Shown here one piece after another: positions 15,336 through 24,007 of a DNA stretch of 64,000 nucleotides (position 1 is its first letter; the number at the start of each line of letters is the position of its first letter). Origin of the DNA: a virus. Both the position numbers and the translations under genes were made by a program. Location of the stretch: IMG/VR virus record IMGVR_UViG_3300048033_000725, positions 1 to 64,000 of that record; one strand, 5' to 3'. A model generated the notes under the pieces. That model was not told the origin of the DNA, did not search any database, and saw only the letters and a list, made by a program, of their open reading frames with translations.

Positions 15336-15663
15336 TTTTTGATTTATGCTCCAGTTCGTTTTCCATAATATCTACAAGAATATCACCTAGCATATTCTCG
15401 AATTCATAATATTCTTCGTCTTCAACCTCTGCTTCATCCAGATGTGGAGGTAAAGTAATAATATCATAATCAAACGCCAATGTCAAGGGCGCATCTGGAC
15501 CAGCATCCTCTTCTGCTTCAGTGAAACCAACTTTACCATATCGAAACACTACATCAGCCCAATCACCCTGCAGGATTCTAATGTGCATTTCGTCACCCTC
15601 AGGTCCATAAACGAAATCATACAGCCCTTCAGTGTCGTAAACACCATCATCATACTTCCTCAT
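15295..15663 (-). CDS. Conserved acidic phage protein between uvsX and 41
   Basis: 122 aa, strongly acidic in the second half. [17 protein letters not shown] and [18 protein letters not shown] are conserved features I recall in the same position in marine T4-like phages. Function is unknown; one could suspect a recombination or helicase accessory, but nothing shows it. The start overlaps the end of uvsX by 14 bases. The gene contains a complete early promoter for gp41 within its codons. Confidence 0.75.
   Translation of the reverse strand: MRKYDDGVYDTEGLYDFVYGPEGDEMHIRILQGDWADVVFRYGKVGFTEAEEDAGPDAPLTLAFDYDIITLPPHLDEAEVEDEEYYEFENMLGDILVDIMENELEHKSKNEHGTTDTKASIH
15458..15486 (-). promoter_or_regulatory. 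Intragenic early promoter for gene 41
   Basis: TTGACA at 15481-15486, 17-bp spacer, TATTAT at 15458-15463, entirely inside the 15295-15663 coding sequence and about 120 bases upstream of the helicase start. Confidence 0.7.
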
Positions 15664-16732
15664 TATCGACTACCTCATCAAGTTCTGCCATCTCTTCATC
15701 AAGTTCTTCTTCAGAAGGTTTACCATACAAGAATGTCTTACCAACATGCTTTTCTAGTTGTTGCAGTACATCGTCAGTGAAATACTTCTCTGGGTTCTGG
15801 TTGATTGATTTACCAAACTGCTTTGAACCATCTGGGAGTTCATATCGTGTTGATACTTTCTTAAAGATGCCTGCTTCTTCGGCAAGTTCAAGCAAACCGT
15901 AATAACGATTTAGACCTTCATCATATGTCAACAGAACTTCTACAAGTTTGTTTTCTTTCGTCAAACGTGACTTGTGGTTTGCAACTTTAATGATGTTACC
16001 AACAATCTCATTACCATCTTTCTCTTTCTTCTTTGACAAGAACAAGATATTAGATGCCGCATACTTCAGACCAGAACCACCAGACATTTCTTTCATTGGG
16101 ACATATGAACCAATGACTGCATATGTGTGATTGGTAATCAGCATGGGTACTTTTGCACGACCAAGTTTCAATGTGAGTGTGCGGAAGATGCCACGAATTT
16201 TAGGTGCCCGTGTCATATCACGCTTATCTGAACCACTTTCTGTGTCAGTCATTTCTTTGACTGTTGAAAGCATACCAAGACTATCAAGCACAATCAAAAT
16301 AGGTTGCCGTTGACTTTCTGGTTGCTCAAGGTACTTATCAAGTGTCTTAACTGCTTGAGTACCAAACTCCTCGATTGTTGCAACAGGCACCATTGCGATA
16401 CGTTTTGTATCAATACCACGTTCACTAATCATTTTCTTTGTCAAAGCACTTTCGGATTCAAAGTAAATCACACCACCATCTGGATGGTCATTCAAAAACT
16501 GCTGTACTGCACCTAGAACGAAAAAAGTTTTACCAGTTGCACTTTCGCCTGCAAAAGCAGTAATTTTATTGTTTGGAATCCCACCAAACAAACTTCCCGA
16601 TACAAGAGCATTAAGCACATAACTGCCAGTATCAATATATCCATCTACGTCTCCCGCTACGATTCCATCTTCTACAATTCCTGCGAATTCATTACCAATA
16701 GTCTTACCAAGACCGCTAAGAAAATCACTCAT
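15650..16732 (-). CDS. uvsX: UvsX RecA-like recombinase
   Basis: 360 aa (T4 UvsX is 391). It forms filaments on single-stranded DNA and drives strand exchange in recombination-dependent replication, with UvsY (encoded at 40353-40790) as loader. Walker A GESATGKT is at about 63-70, [10 protein letters not shown] is Walker B, and [15 protein letters not shown] resembles the DNA-binding loop region. GGAG lies 8 bases before the ATG. The gene has a perfect early promoter at 16769-16797. Confidence 0.96.
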   Translation of the reverse strand: MSDFLSGLGKTIGNEFAGIVEDGIVAGDVDGYIDTGSYVLNALVSGSLFGGIPNNKITAFAGESATGKTFFVLGAVQQFLNDHPDGGVIYFESESALTKKMISERGIDTKRIAMVPVATIEEFGTQAVKTLDKYLEQPESQRQPILIVLDSLGMLSTVKEMTDTESGSDKRDMTRAPKIRGIFRTLTLKLGRAKVPMLITNHTYAVIGSYVPMKEMSGGSGLKYAASNILFLSKKKEKDGNEIVGNIIKVANHKSRLTKENKLVEVLLTYDEGLNRYYGLLELAEEAGIFKKVSTRYELPDGSKQFGKSINQNPEKYFTDDVLQQLEKHVGKTFLYGKPSEEELDEEMAELDEVVDNEEV

Positions 16733-16768
16733 ATAATATACTCCATTGTTTTGGTTAATATATGATAC

Positions 16769-16797
16769 ATTATACCCTATAACGTATCAAATGTCAA
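16769..16797 (-). promoter_or_regulatory. Perfect consensus early promoter for uvsX
   Basis: TTGACA at 16792-16797, 17-bp spacer, TATAAT at 16769-16774: both boxes exact. It lies in the 99-base gap before uvsX and is probably among the strongest early promoters here. Confidence 0.93.
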
Positions 16798-16831
16798 GTA
16801 AAATCTACATTGTTTTTAGATTTTTTTTTCA

Positions 16832-17290
16832 TCAACCTTCCATCTCTCGGATTGCCTGATTTATTTCGTCACTTGTAATGACACCCTCACGCAATAGTTT
16901 CTGTCTGTTTGCTTCATGCTTCAAAGCAATCTCTTCTTTGCTTCCGCCGAAGTATGCAACAGCGTGACCTTCTTCAATAAGAATGTCTGTTACTTTCGTA
17001 TCTTCAATTTCAAAGTCACCTAGAATACGTCCAAACTTACCTTTGGCGTCATACTCTTCTACGACTAGAACTTGCATACTACCAATTGGGAGTAAATCTT
17101 TAAGTTTTTGCTTTGAAGCCAATCCGAAAAGTTTTTCGACTTTATCTCTGGTTCGACTTTCAGGTGTGTCGATTCCCATAATTCGCACTCGCTCCTTATG
17201 GAGCCACACCCCGAAACCAAGGTCAATGTCAACATCAACAGTGTCCCCATCAACAATCCTTTTAATTTTGACATGATATTTGTATTCCAA
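16832..17290 (-). CDS. Staphylococcal-nuclease-family (thermonuclease) protein
   Basis: 152 aa. The OB-fold nuclease signature is complete: IVDGDTVDVDIDLG, RVRIMGIDTPESR with R36 and E44, and KGKFGRILGDF with R88, matching the catalytic Arg-Glu-Arg of micrococcal nuclease almost residue for residue. D16, D21 and D41 are in place for calcium. No signal peptide is present, so it should act in the cytoplasm, perhaps in host DNA degradation. It follows the membrane protein gene by one base. Confidence 0.9.
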   Translation of the reverse strand: MEYKYHVKIKRIVDGDTVDVDIDLGFGVWLHKERVRIMGIDTPESRTRDKVEKLFGLASKQKLKDLLPIGSMQVLVVEEYDAKGKFGRILGDFEIEDTKVTDILIEEGHAVAYFGGSKEEIALKHEANRQKLLREGVITSDEINQAIREMEG

Positions 17291-17291
17291 T

Positions 17292-18578
17292 TTACTGTTC
17301 CTTCTTTGCTCTCAGTTCTGGGTAGTTTCTATCGTCCTTAACATCAGTCGGATATGAAACAAAATTAAACTCCGCCGTCTTTTCATCATATTGGACTTCA
17401 ACATCAGCGTCTTTTACTTTGACGACCTTTTCTTCTGTAACCACAACTGTATCATTTTTAGACGGTGCTTCAACTGCTTCGTCCTGTCGTGTTCCAGACA
17501 TGCTTTGATTAACTTGTTTTGACGTTTCTCTATCTTCTTGTCTATCCCCATCTTTCCTCCTTACATGACCGTGATTAGATGCAATCAATAGCAAAACAGC
17601 AAGCGGGTCGAATACGAATATCAATAGCAATATTACAATTCTTACTGCATCATCTAGTTTTGCTTCAGCCTCTGCTCCATACATTAACTCAGAGATATAT
17701 TTGACTGGACCAAACTCTGCTTCCAGTTTTCTAAACTCTGTTTCAAACTCAAACTTTTGTTCTTGTAGTGTTAATACTTGTGTCTGTAACTGTCCGATTT
17801 GTTCTGCGTCTACAACTATTGTTCCGATTTCAGCCTGCAACCGTCGGTTTGCTTCCGCAAGCGAACTAATTTCAGAAAGTTGCAAGTCACGCAACTCTGC
17901 AATTCTACTCCTGGCTTCCGACACAATTCGTTCGGATGCTTGCGTCTCCCGTTCTCTGAATGCTTCAACCCTTCTGGCAGTACCAGACCCAAACTCGCCA
18001 TCTACTTTCGCTCCTACAAGTGCTTGTATTTTTCTTACATCATTCGCTTCAATATATTTGTCTAGCAAATTCAAGTTTTGCTGTGCATCTGCAATGTAAC
18101 TATTTTGTTCTTCAATAAGTTCTACATATCGTACATTGATATCATCAATCTGTTTCTCATTGTTTACAATTTGGGCGTTTTGTTTCTCATTGTTTACAGA
18201 ACCTGCTTCTTGCAGTGTTTGAATTCGTGTTTCTTTTTGAACAATTTCATCTTCAATTCTTTCGATGGTCGCCTGATTTTGGTCTGCTTTTGCTGTTTGT
18301 TCAATATGTGCTTTACTTAAAAAACCAAAAATACCCATGCTGGTAATCAACATGAGTACAACAACTGCGGCTGTCAAGTAGGTCTTTAACCACCAACTTA
18401 TGTCTTTCCAATTTCGGTACAACCAAGTTGCAGTGACAAGTTTCCCTATCTCAAGCACAGTACCCATAATCGCAACTGGAATTACAGAAGCCGCAAAGAT
18501 AGTTATTAGACCAATAATGGAATAGTATGCGGCGACTGCTGAAATAGAAATCGCAACTAAAAATACTAGTATCGTCAT
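17292..18578 (-). CDS. Membrane protein with long coiled coil and peptidoglycan-binding-like insert
   Basis: 428 aa from ATG 18578, chosen for GAGGAT 7-12 bases upstream. Three hydrophobic segments lie in residues 1-95, then about 200 residues of heptad-rich coiled coil, then a further membrane segment (IVILLLIFVFDPLAVLLLIA), then an acidic cytoplasmic tail. Embedded in the coil is ALVGAKVDGEFGSGTARRVE, which matches the helical peptidoglycan-binding repeat also visible in the endolysin of this phage. It resembles membrane proteins of unknown function in marine T4-like phages. An envelope-spanning role, perhaps in lysis timing or superinfection exclusion, is only inferred. Confidence 0.75.
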   Translation of the reverse strand: MTILVFLVAISISAVAAYYSIIGLITIFAASVIPVAIMGTVLEIGKLVTATWLYRNWKDISWWLKTYLTAAVVVLMLITSMGIFGFLSKAHIEQTAKADQNQATIERIEDEIVQKETRIQTLQEAGSVNNEKQNAQIVNNEKQIDDINVRYVELIEEQNSYIADAQQNLNLLDKYIEANDVRKIQALVGAKVDGEFGSGTARRVEAFRERETQASERIVSEARSRIAELRDLQLSEISSLAEANRRLQAEIGTIVVDAEQIGQLQTQVLTLQEQKFEFETEFRKLEAEFGPVKYISELMYGAEAEAKLDDAVRIVILLLIFVFDPLAVLLLIASNHGHVRRKDGDRQEDRETSKQVNQSMSGTRQDEAVEAPSKNDTVVVTEEKVVKVKDADVEVQYDEKTAEFNFVSYPTDVKDDRNYPELRAKKEQ

Positions 18579-18582
18579 TTTA

Positions 18583-18975
18583 TCATCCTCGAGTGATTGC
18601 AAGCAACTTGTCGATTTGTGCTTGAATTGCAGGACCTCTGTCTTCCCACTTGATATATTCTTTGTCTGCGGTTTTCAGAAGTTTTACGAGTAGAGGCATA
18701 ATAAGTTTTTCAACATCTTCAAGTTTTTCTTTTACATCTTGCTCAACTTCTAATTTACGCTGTTCAATTTCTTGAGATTGCCCAGCCATTGCATCAAGCA
18801 ACATATCAATCTTACCCTCAAGGCGAGAAACGCCTTCAGTGGTACCCGCAACTGCTTCTGCAACTGCGGATGCTGTTTCAGCATCTTGTTCTACTCTTTT
18901 AACTTCACTCTCATCAACTGCACTGAAACCAAAATCAATTGACGTATCTAAATATTCCTGAGGTATGTTTGACAT
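18583..18975 (-). CDS. Coiled-coil protein downstream of DNA polymerase
   Basis: 130 aa, mainly helical and acidic. The C-terminal EYIKWEDRGPAIQAQIDKLLAITRG resembles a small protein that recurs near polymerase genes in marine T4-like phages, where a similar ending (IKW...R...I.K...ITRG) is seen. Function unknown. The start overlaps the last base of gene 43, and the stop lies just before the membrane protein, so it may partner with that protein's coiled coil. Confidence 0.72.
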   Translation of the reverse strand: MSNIPQEYLDTSIDFGFSAVDESEVKRVEQDAETASAVAEAVAGTTEGVSRLEGKIDMLLDAMAGQSQEIEQRKLEVEQDVKEKLEDVEKLIMPLLVKLLKTADKEYIKWEDRGPAIQAQIDKLLAITRG

Positions 18976-21491
18976 TACCAGAAGTCCTCCAATGATAGAC
19001 CGGGACGCTCAGAATGCCAGCCGATTGCCGAAAGGATTGTCTGAAGTGGTTCGACATACGCTTTACTGAATTGCAAATCATAATCGACATACTTATGCAG
19101 ACCCATCTCTTTGGGCAATGAAGAAGGAAAAGAAACCACGTTCTGCATTGAAGGATTTGGTTCTTTCATATAGCAGAATTTAATCTTTTCGCCTTCTTGT
19201 ACGACTGGATATCTACGGTCCAGTTTTTGTTCTTTTAGCATATGGTTATAAGAAAGAGCGCCTCTAACATGAATAGGCGTACCCTTAGTAAAAATGGTTA
19301 TGCTACTCTTGTATTTAGACAACCCGTTAACCCCACGAGGAAATGCAATATCTTCTGGACCAAGAGTTTGAAATTCTTCTTTGAAGTTTGCAATAAAGTC
19401 TTGTACATCATGCTCAGTACCCTGCATGATAATTTTAAGAGCCTCTTTAATCTTGTCACGGCAGACTGAAGGCGTAGACGATTTTACTGCTTCGATGCCC
19501 ATGATTTTGAGTTTAGGTTCTTCAAAACGAACACCCTCAATATCCCAAGCGTTTAGAATGTACCTTTTCTTTGCAGTCCAGATGCCCTTATCAGCGATAA
19601 CCTCTCTCGCCATTTGCATCTTTTGGTCATATGCATTCACATAATCAGCAAGACTTTGATAACTTTTATCAATAAAAGGTTCAATTTTCTGTGTAGCAAC
19701 TTTGTCCAAGAAAGATACCACTTTGTTCTTGTAGTCGTTTTCCGATAAATCTCCTCGGTCCGTAAACACTTTATCAACCAACTTGTCAAAGCGGATGTAT
19801 ACCGAATCGGTATCCGAGGCAACAACGAAATCTTCATCTTTAGTCTCCAATAATTTATTCATGTATTCATTGATTGCTCTTTCAATCCAACGAATACTAA
19901 CTTGACCTGACATAGTAATTGCTTCTGCCATACGCAAATCGTAGTGACGGAAATATTGATTACCAATCGCACCATAAGCAGAGTTCAACTGAATTTTCTT
20001 TGCCATCTGCGTATTATTATATGTAGACACCTTATATTCAAGTTCTCTTCTTCGGTCTGCGTTTTTCTCAGTCTGAAGTTCAGATTGTGCTTCAAGCATC
20101 ATTTTCTTGTAACGCTTGCGGTCATCATACATTCTTTGCATCATCGCAGGCAAGAAACCCTGCTCATCAGTTCTAAACATAGCGCCATTTGCACAGATAG
20201 TTTTATCTGTAAGGTGTGATAAGTCAACTTCTTTGGCAAGAAGTTTATCAACAGACACATCCATACGCTCATCTTGTACGAGAGTTTCTGGAGAAATATT
20301 GTATTGCATAATCAAGTGAGGATATAGAGAGTTCAAGTCAAAACTCATCATCCACTTATGTTGACCTACTTGTGGGTCTTTTACATATGCACCAGCATAT
20401 TTTTCGTTCTTCGAAACAGATTTCTTGTCGGGTAGAACAATGTGATTATCACGCAAGTGGTTGAAAATAAGAGTATCCCACATACGCACCTGAGAAAACA
20501 CATCATTGATATTCACCTTGGCGTCATACGCAAGACCAACGACCATCTCAATAAGTTTCATCTTCTCTTCAAGTTTATCAACAAGTTCAACGTCTTTGAT
20601 GTTGTATTCAATATACTTTTGAAAGTCTGTCTTATACAATTGGTGAAGTGTTTCGACTTCTGAATAGTCAAGTTTACGTTCACCAAGTTCAACGTGAGCA
20701 ATATAGTCTAGGCGATAACTCTCTTGGTTCGTGTATGTAAACTTCTTATACAGTTCAATGTAATCAAGTACAGAGATGCCTGGCAGGTCATAGGTGTACA
20801 GAGTTCTACCCATCAGAGTGACTTTCCGTTCACCAACGATTTTCCACGGAGAAAGACGTTTAGCATCTTTCTCACCCATCACTTTACAGATACGATTGTA
20901 GAGATATGGAATATCAAAGAACTGGACGTTCCAGCCAGTCAGAATATCAGGCGCAACACCTTCCCACAAATCAAGGAACAGCCGACACATTTCATACTCA
21001 TCATCACACTTGATATAATCGACATTGGTATATGCGCTAGGGTCAAACTCACCACAGCCAAGAACAAAGTATTTACCTTTCGCCTTGAATGTGATTGCTG
21101 TTAGAGGTTCTTTTGCTTCATCTGGGTCTGGGAAACCATTCTCAGAACCCACCTCAATATCAATGTTTGCGATAACAAGGCGGTCTTTGGAATACTCAAT
21201 TACACCACGATATTCGTCAGAGATATAGCAATATGTGTAGTTTTGATAACCGTAGATATCAAAGCCTTCTACGTCTTGATACTGCTTAACCCAGTCACGG
21301 GTATCTCTGATACCACCAGGCTGAATGGGAGCAACATACTTACCGTCAAGTGTCGTATGCTTAGTGGGTTTCTTTGAAGGAATAAACAGAGTTGGTTTGT
21401 ACGGCAGACGATACTGCTTTCTTTCACCCCGGTCATATTCTCTTACCAGAAGGTTATCACCGACAACTTGTACGTTAGTATAAAATCTCAT
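18975..21491 (-). CDS. 43: DNA polymerase gp43 (family B)
   Basis: 838 aa (T4 gp43 is 898). The phage replicase has an N-terminal proofreading exonuclease: IANIDIEVG (Exo I), NVQFFDIPYLYNR (Exo II region) and a Y-x3-D-like motif near residue 298. The polymerase motifs follow: DLNSLYPHLI (A), NSAYGAIGN (B) and ASDTDSVYI (C), plus a KKRYIL segment. The C-terminus SLEDFW is a typical clamp-binding tail. The start overlaps the ferredoxin gene by 17 bases and a perfect early promoter lies inside that gene. Confidence 0.97.
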   Translation of the reverse strand: MRFYTNVQVVGDNLLVREYDRGERKQYRLPYKPTLFIPSKKPTKHTTLDGKYVAPIQPGGIRDTRDWVKQYQDVEGFDIYGYQNYTYCYISDEYRGVIEYSKDRLVIANIDIEVGSENGFPDPDEAKEPLTAITFKAKGKYFVLGCGEFDPSAYTNVDYIKCDDEYEMCRLFLDLWEGVAPDILTGWNVQFFDIPYLYNRICKVMGEKDAKRLSPWKIVGERKVTLMGRTLYTYDLPGISVLDYIELYKKFTYTNQESYRLDYIAHVELGERKLDYSEVETLHQLYKTDFQKYIEYNIKDVELVDKLEEKMKLIEMVVGLAYDAKVNINDVFSQVRMWDTLIFNHLRDNHIVLPDKKSVSKNEKYAGAYVKDPQVGQHKWMMSFDLNSLYPHLIMQYNISPETLVQDERMDVSVDKLLAKEVDLSHLTDKTICANGAMFRTDEQGFLPAMMQRMYDDRKRYKKMMLEAQSELQTEKNADRRRELEYKVSTYNNTQMAKKIQLNSAYGAIGNQYFRHYDLRMAEAITMSGQVSIRWIERAINEYMNKLLETKDEDFVVASDTDSVYIRFDKLVDKVFTDRGDLSENDYKNKVVSFLDKVATQKIEPFIDKSYQSLADYVNAYDQKMQMAREVIADKGIWTAKKRYILNAWDIEGVRFEEPKLKIMGIEAVKSSTPSVCRDKIKEALKIIMQGTEHDVQDFIANFKEEFQTLGPEDIAFPRGVNGLSKYKSSITIFTKGTPIHVRGALSYNHMLKEQKLDRRYPVVQEGEKIKFCYMKEPNPSMQNVVSFPSSLPKEMGLHKYVDYDLQFSKAYVEPLQTILSAIGWHSERPGLSLEDFW

Positions 21492-21768
21492 TATTAATAA
21501 TTCTCACAGTCTTATCTTGAAGGGTTTCGTCAACTACTACTTGGCAACTTAGACGACTATTATACTCCACATTGTCTGCAATGTCAAGGGTAAATTTTTC
21601 GTCATCTGAAGGAGGTTCGATTGGCGGGTCTATCTTAACGTGACATGTAGAGCATATATTCTCTCCACCACAGTCACCCATGACACCAAGGGCAAGCATA
21701 AGATTGTCTCCTATGCTTGCCTCTGCTTGTATTTTCTCACCATTTCTAATAATATAAAATGTCACCAT
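21475..21768 (-). CDS. 2Fe-2S ferredoxin, adrenodoxin type
   Basis: 97 aa. Four cluster cysteines: C33, C39, C42 (CGGENICSTC) and C75 (RLSCQV), with the x5-x2 spacing of bacterial/mitochondrial (adrenodoxin-like) ferredoxins. This differs from the plant type carried by cyanophages and fits a heterotrophic host. It could donate electrons to ribonucleotide reductase or a modifying enzyme; no partner is identifiable in the window. Its coding sequence contains a perfect early promoter for gene 43. The start shares one base with the stop of the Sm-like gene upstream. Confidence 0.9.
   Translation of the reverse strand: MVTFYIIRNGEKIQAEASIGDNLMLALGVMGDCGGENICSTCHVKIDPPIEPPSDDEKFTLDIADNVEYNSRLSCQVVVDETLQDKTVRIINNEILY
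21559..21587 (-). promoter_or_regulatory. Perfect intragenic early promoter for gene 43
   Basis: TTGACA at 21582-21587, 17-bp spacer, TATAAT at 21559-21564, inside the ferredoxin coding sequence and about 70 bases upstream of the polymerase ATG. Confidence 0.85.
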
Positions 21769-22055
21769 TAAATGATAAGTTCTTTCGTTGGCGGAGTAAT
21801 AAGTCCGCTACCGAAGTTGGCGTTATACTCTTTAACCAATTCATCAACAGGTTCACCTTTAAATACGATATTCGCACTATCAATAGATACACCTTCATCA
21901 GACTGCGTACCTTTAACATACGGCATCCACGGCATAATTGCAATTCCACCCTGTTGGTTTGGGATTAGACATGCAACTTTACTGTATTTGCCAAGTTTAG
22001 TTTCTTTTGTAATAAGTTCTTCACCTGTAGTCAGGCGTAGTAGTACAACACTCAT
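21768..22055 (-). CDS. Sm-like small beta-barrel protein (paralogue 1)
   Basis: 95 aa. The N-terminal VVLLRLTTGEELITKET strand pattern looks like an Sm/LSm or Hfq-like barrel, followed by AIMPWMPYV and a helix with VDELVKEYN. A second protein with the same plan (38470-38904) is encoded here; both have the PW(M/I)P core and the final P..(E/L)..Y helix. Such proteins are common and unexplained in T4-like marine phages. RNA binding is a guess from the fold. It precedes ferredoxin and polymerase. Confidence 0.65.
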   Translation of the reverse strand: MSVVLLRLTTGEELITKETKLGKYSKVACLIPNQQGGIAIMPWMPYVKGTQSDEGVSIDSANIVFKGEPVDELVKEYNANFGSGLITPPTKELII

Positions 22056-22064
22056 AATATTTCC

Positions 22065-22937
22065 TTAATCAAATAGTTTATCAAATGTGGCGGGACCTGC
22101 AATACCATCTGCTACAAGACCGTTTTCACCTTGCCACTTTTTCAATGCTCTTTCAGTGCCTGGACCAAAGTCGCCGTCTGCACTAATACCCAACGCTTCT
22201 TGCATCAACTTGACGCCTTCACCCTTAGAACCTTTGCGTAGTACACCAATGTCATCAAGAATATCTTGAATGTCATCATCGGTCTCCGTTTTCAAAACAG
22301 TATCCATACCCAAAATGCGTAGTGCATTACTATAACGCTTCTGTCGGTCTTCTAGTCCAATCGAACCACCATTGATTTTCTTGGTCATGCGCTTAACATC
22401 GTCTGTGTCTGCAATGGCGTTTAGTTTGTTTGTGTCCCAAAACCAACATGCACTTTCGATAGCGCCAGCAGGTGTTGCAACATATTCTGCCGCTTCTTCT
22501 GCCGTCATACCGATGCTTTTACCAAAGCGGGTGTAGTTCTCACGCCCTGTAAGTTGCTTTAGACCACGACCACGGAAACGCCAGCCATCACCTTCTTGTG
22601 TGTTGCCCATCTTGTACTTACGGAATTCATCCATGTAAACATAGTTAGCAATCATTTCGGGTTTGCGGTGATACTCATCTGCATCACGCTTTGGTGCTGG
22701 ACCAAAGTAACGTCCAAACACTGCACGAAGAGATTTTGCGCTATAGTTAAGATTTTCTTCTAGTCGTTTGAATCCACCACTTTCGTGGGCGCACTGACTT
22801 AGAAAGTGTGCTACACGGCGTTCAGTTGTAATGCCGTATTTTGGTAGCAGTTCGCATAGAGCATCATACCAGTTGTCTGGGTTATCTGAAATAATCTCCC
22901 CAAGATGCTCTTTAGTAAATTCGAATTGAAAACTCAT
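22065..22937 (-). CDS. Endolysin: GH19 chitinase/lysozyme with C-terminal peptidoglycan-binding domain
   Basis: 290 aa. The family-19 core has FLSQCAHESGGFKRLEENLNYSA, giving the two catalytic glutamates (E52 and about E60), then WRFRGRGLKQLTGRENY and SACWFWDTNKLN. Residues 230-290 form a PG_binding_1 domain (GEGVKLMQEALG, DGDFGPGTERALKKWQ, GIAGPATFDKLFD). It cleaves cell-wall glycan to release progeny. No signal peptide, so it needs a holin. AAGGTGAG precedes the ATG. The gene follows the Hsp20 terminator; I see no promoter of its own immediately upstream. Confidence 0.92.
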   Translation of the reverse strand: MSFQFEFTKEHLGEIISDNPDNWYDALCELLPKYGITTERRVAHFLSQCAHESGGFKRLEENLNYSAKSLRAVFGRYFGPAPKRDADEYHRKPEMIANYVYMDEFRKYKMGNTQEGDGWRFRGRGLKQLTGRENYTRFGKSIGMTAEEAAEYVATPAGAIESACWFWDTNKLNAIADTDDVKRMTKKINGGSIGLEDRQKRYSNALRILGMDTVLKTETDDDIQDILDDIGVLRKGSKGEGVKLMQEALGISADGDFGPGTERALKKWQGENGLVADGIAGPATFDKLFD

Positions 22938-22956
22938 TTTCTCACCTTTTCTTTAC

Positions 22957-22992
22957 ATTAAAAGAAAGGGTAGCAAGAACACTACCCTTCCC
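22957..22992 (-). terminator. Terminator after the hsp20 gene
   Basis: On the minus strand GAAGGGTAG pairs with CTACCCTTTC around an 8-9 base loop, followed by TTTT. Confidence 0.85.
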
Positions 22993-22997
22993 AATTC

Positions 22998-23423
22998 TTA
23001 ATCCAAAATAGCAATCTTCTTAGGCTTCTGTGCTTCTGGCACAAACTCCTCAAGTAGAATTCGAAGCATACCATCTTTTAGGTCTGCACTCTTAACTTCT
23101 ACATTATCTGCAATTTTGAATTTATGATTGAATCCACGTTTAGCAATTCCTCGATGAATCCATTGAACATTGTTAGCGTCATCTTCAAGAGGGTTTCCAG
23201 GATTACCAGATACCTCAAGAGTATTCTTAACAAGTTCAATATCAATAGAACCTTTGCTAAAGCCAGCAACTGCCATTTCAATCAAATACTGATTTTCGGT
23301 TTTGCTGACGTTGTATGGTGGGTATGTTACTTTTTTAGTTTGGGCACCCTTTTGAATACGTTCAATATCATCAAATAGGGTTCCGATACCGTCTACAAAA
23401 AACGGGTCTATTAGTCTTGTCAT
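22998..23423 (-). CDS. Small heat-shock protein Hsp20
   Basis: 141 aa. The alpha-crystallin domain covers about residues 37-130: PYNVSKTENQYLIEMAVAGF, IDIELVKNTLEVSGN, IHRGIAKRGFNHKFKIADNV and LKDGMLRILLEEF, ending EAQKPKKIAI, which resembles the I-x-I tail. It should be an ATP-independent chaperone holding unfolded proteins. It forms a single-gene unit with a T4-type late promoter (23483-23490) and a terminator, so it is expressed with capsid genes. That timing suggests help in particle assembly. GGAG lies 7 bases before the ATG. Confidence 0.93.
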   Translation of the reverse strand: MTRLIDPFFVDGIGTLFDDIERIQKGAQTKKVTYPPYNVSKTENQYLIEMAVAGFSKGSIDIELVKNTLEVSGNPGNPLEDDANNVQWIHRGIAKRGFNHKFKIADNVEVKSADLKDGMLRILLEEFVPEAQKPKKIAILD

Positions 23424-23482
23424 TTTGTTCTCCTTTAAAAAAAAGCAAGATTAGTTTATTGTACCCTTACGGCGTACAACAG

Positions 23483-23490
23483 TATTTATA
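23483..23490 (-). promoter_or_regulatory. T4-type late promoter for hsp20
   Basis: TATAAATA on the minus strand, overlapping the dut stop codon and 60 bases before the hsp20 ATG. Confidence 0.82.
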
Positions 23491-24004
23491 CACCAGTCGA
23501 ACCAAAACCACCATCTCGGTCAGTTTTTTGTGCTGGTGAATTTTGCAGAGGCATGATTGCAAAGTTTGGTTGATATACCAGTTCTGCTTGACAGATACGT
23601 TCACCATTTTCAATAGTGACTTGTGTATCTGAGATATTTGTAATCATTGCGAATACTGGGTCAACGTAATCTTCATCAATTACACCTTCTGCATTTGCAA
23701 GAACAAGTCCTTGCTTCAGTGACAAACCAGACCGTGCATGTAATCGTACACTACACTGGTTTGGAATGTCAAAGATTAGTCCTGTCGGTACTAGATACCG
23801 AGCGCCAGGATGAATGGCAAGTTTACCATTAACAGCAAACGATTCCAATTTTGCATTCATAGAACTGTAGCATTTAATTTCAGTATCTTCTGGAATATAT
23901 GCATGTAAGTCAAAACACGCACTGCCTGATGTTGCTACCACAGGGTCTTTTACGTCATCATTTAGTTTATAGTAACCAAGAGGTTGCTGTACAGTCAATT
24001 GCAT
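23486..24004 (-). CDS. dut: dUTPase
   Basis: 172 aa, slightly longer than typical trimeric dUTPases (about 150). All five motifs are visible: ATSGSACFDLHA (1), RLHARSGLSLKQGL (2), NAEGVIDEDY (3), ENGERICQAEL (4) and TDRDGGFGSTGV (5). It hydrolyses dUTP to dUMP, preventing uracil in DNA and feeding dTMP synthesis together with the dCMP deaminase at 33395-33808. It is the last gene of the clamp-loader operon and its stop codon lies in the hsp20 late promoter. Confidence 0.96.
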   Translation of the reverse strand: MQLTVQQPLGYYKLNDDVKDPVVATSGSACFDLHAYIPEDTEIKCYSSMNAKLESFAVNGKLAIHPGARYLVPTGLIFDIPNQCSVRLHARSGLSLKQGLVLANAEGVIDEDYVDPVFAMITNISDTQVTIENGERICQAELVYQPNFAIMPLQNSPAQKTDRDGGFGSTGV

Positions 24005-24007
24005 AAT

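Noticed and set aside
23486-24004. dUTPase plus dCMP deaminase as a sign of uracil-containing DNA
   Set aside because: An intact dUTPase lowers dUTP; the pair fits ordinary thymidylate supply.
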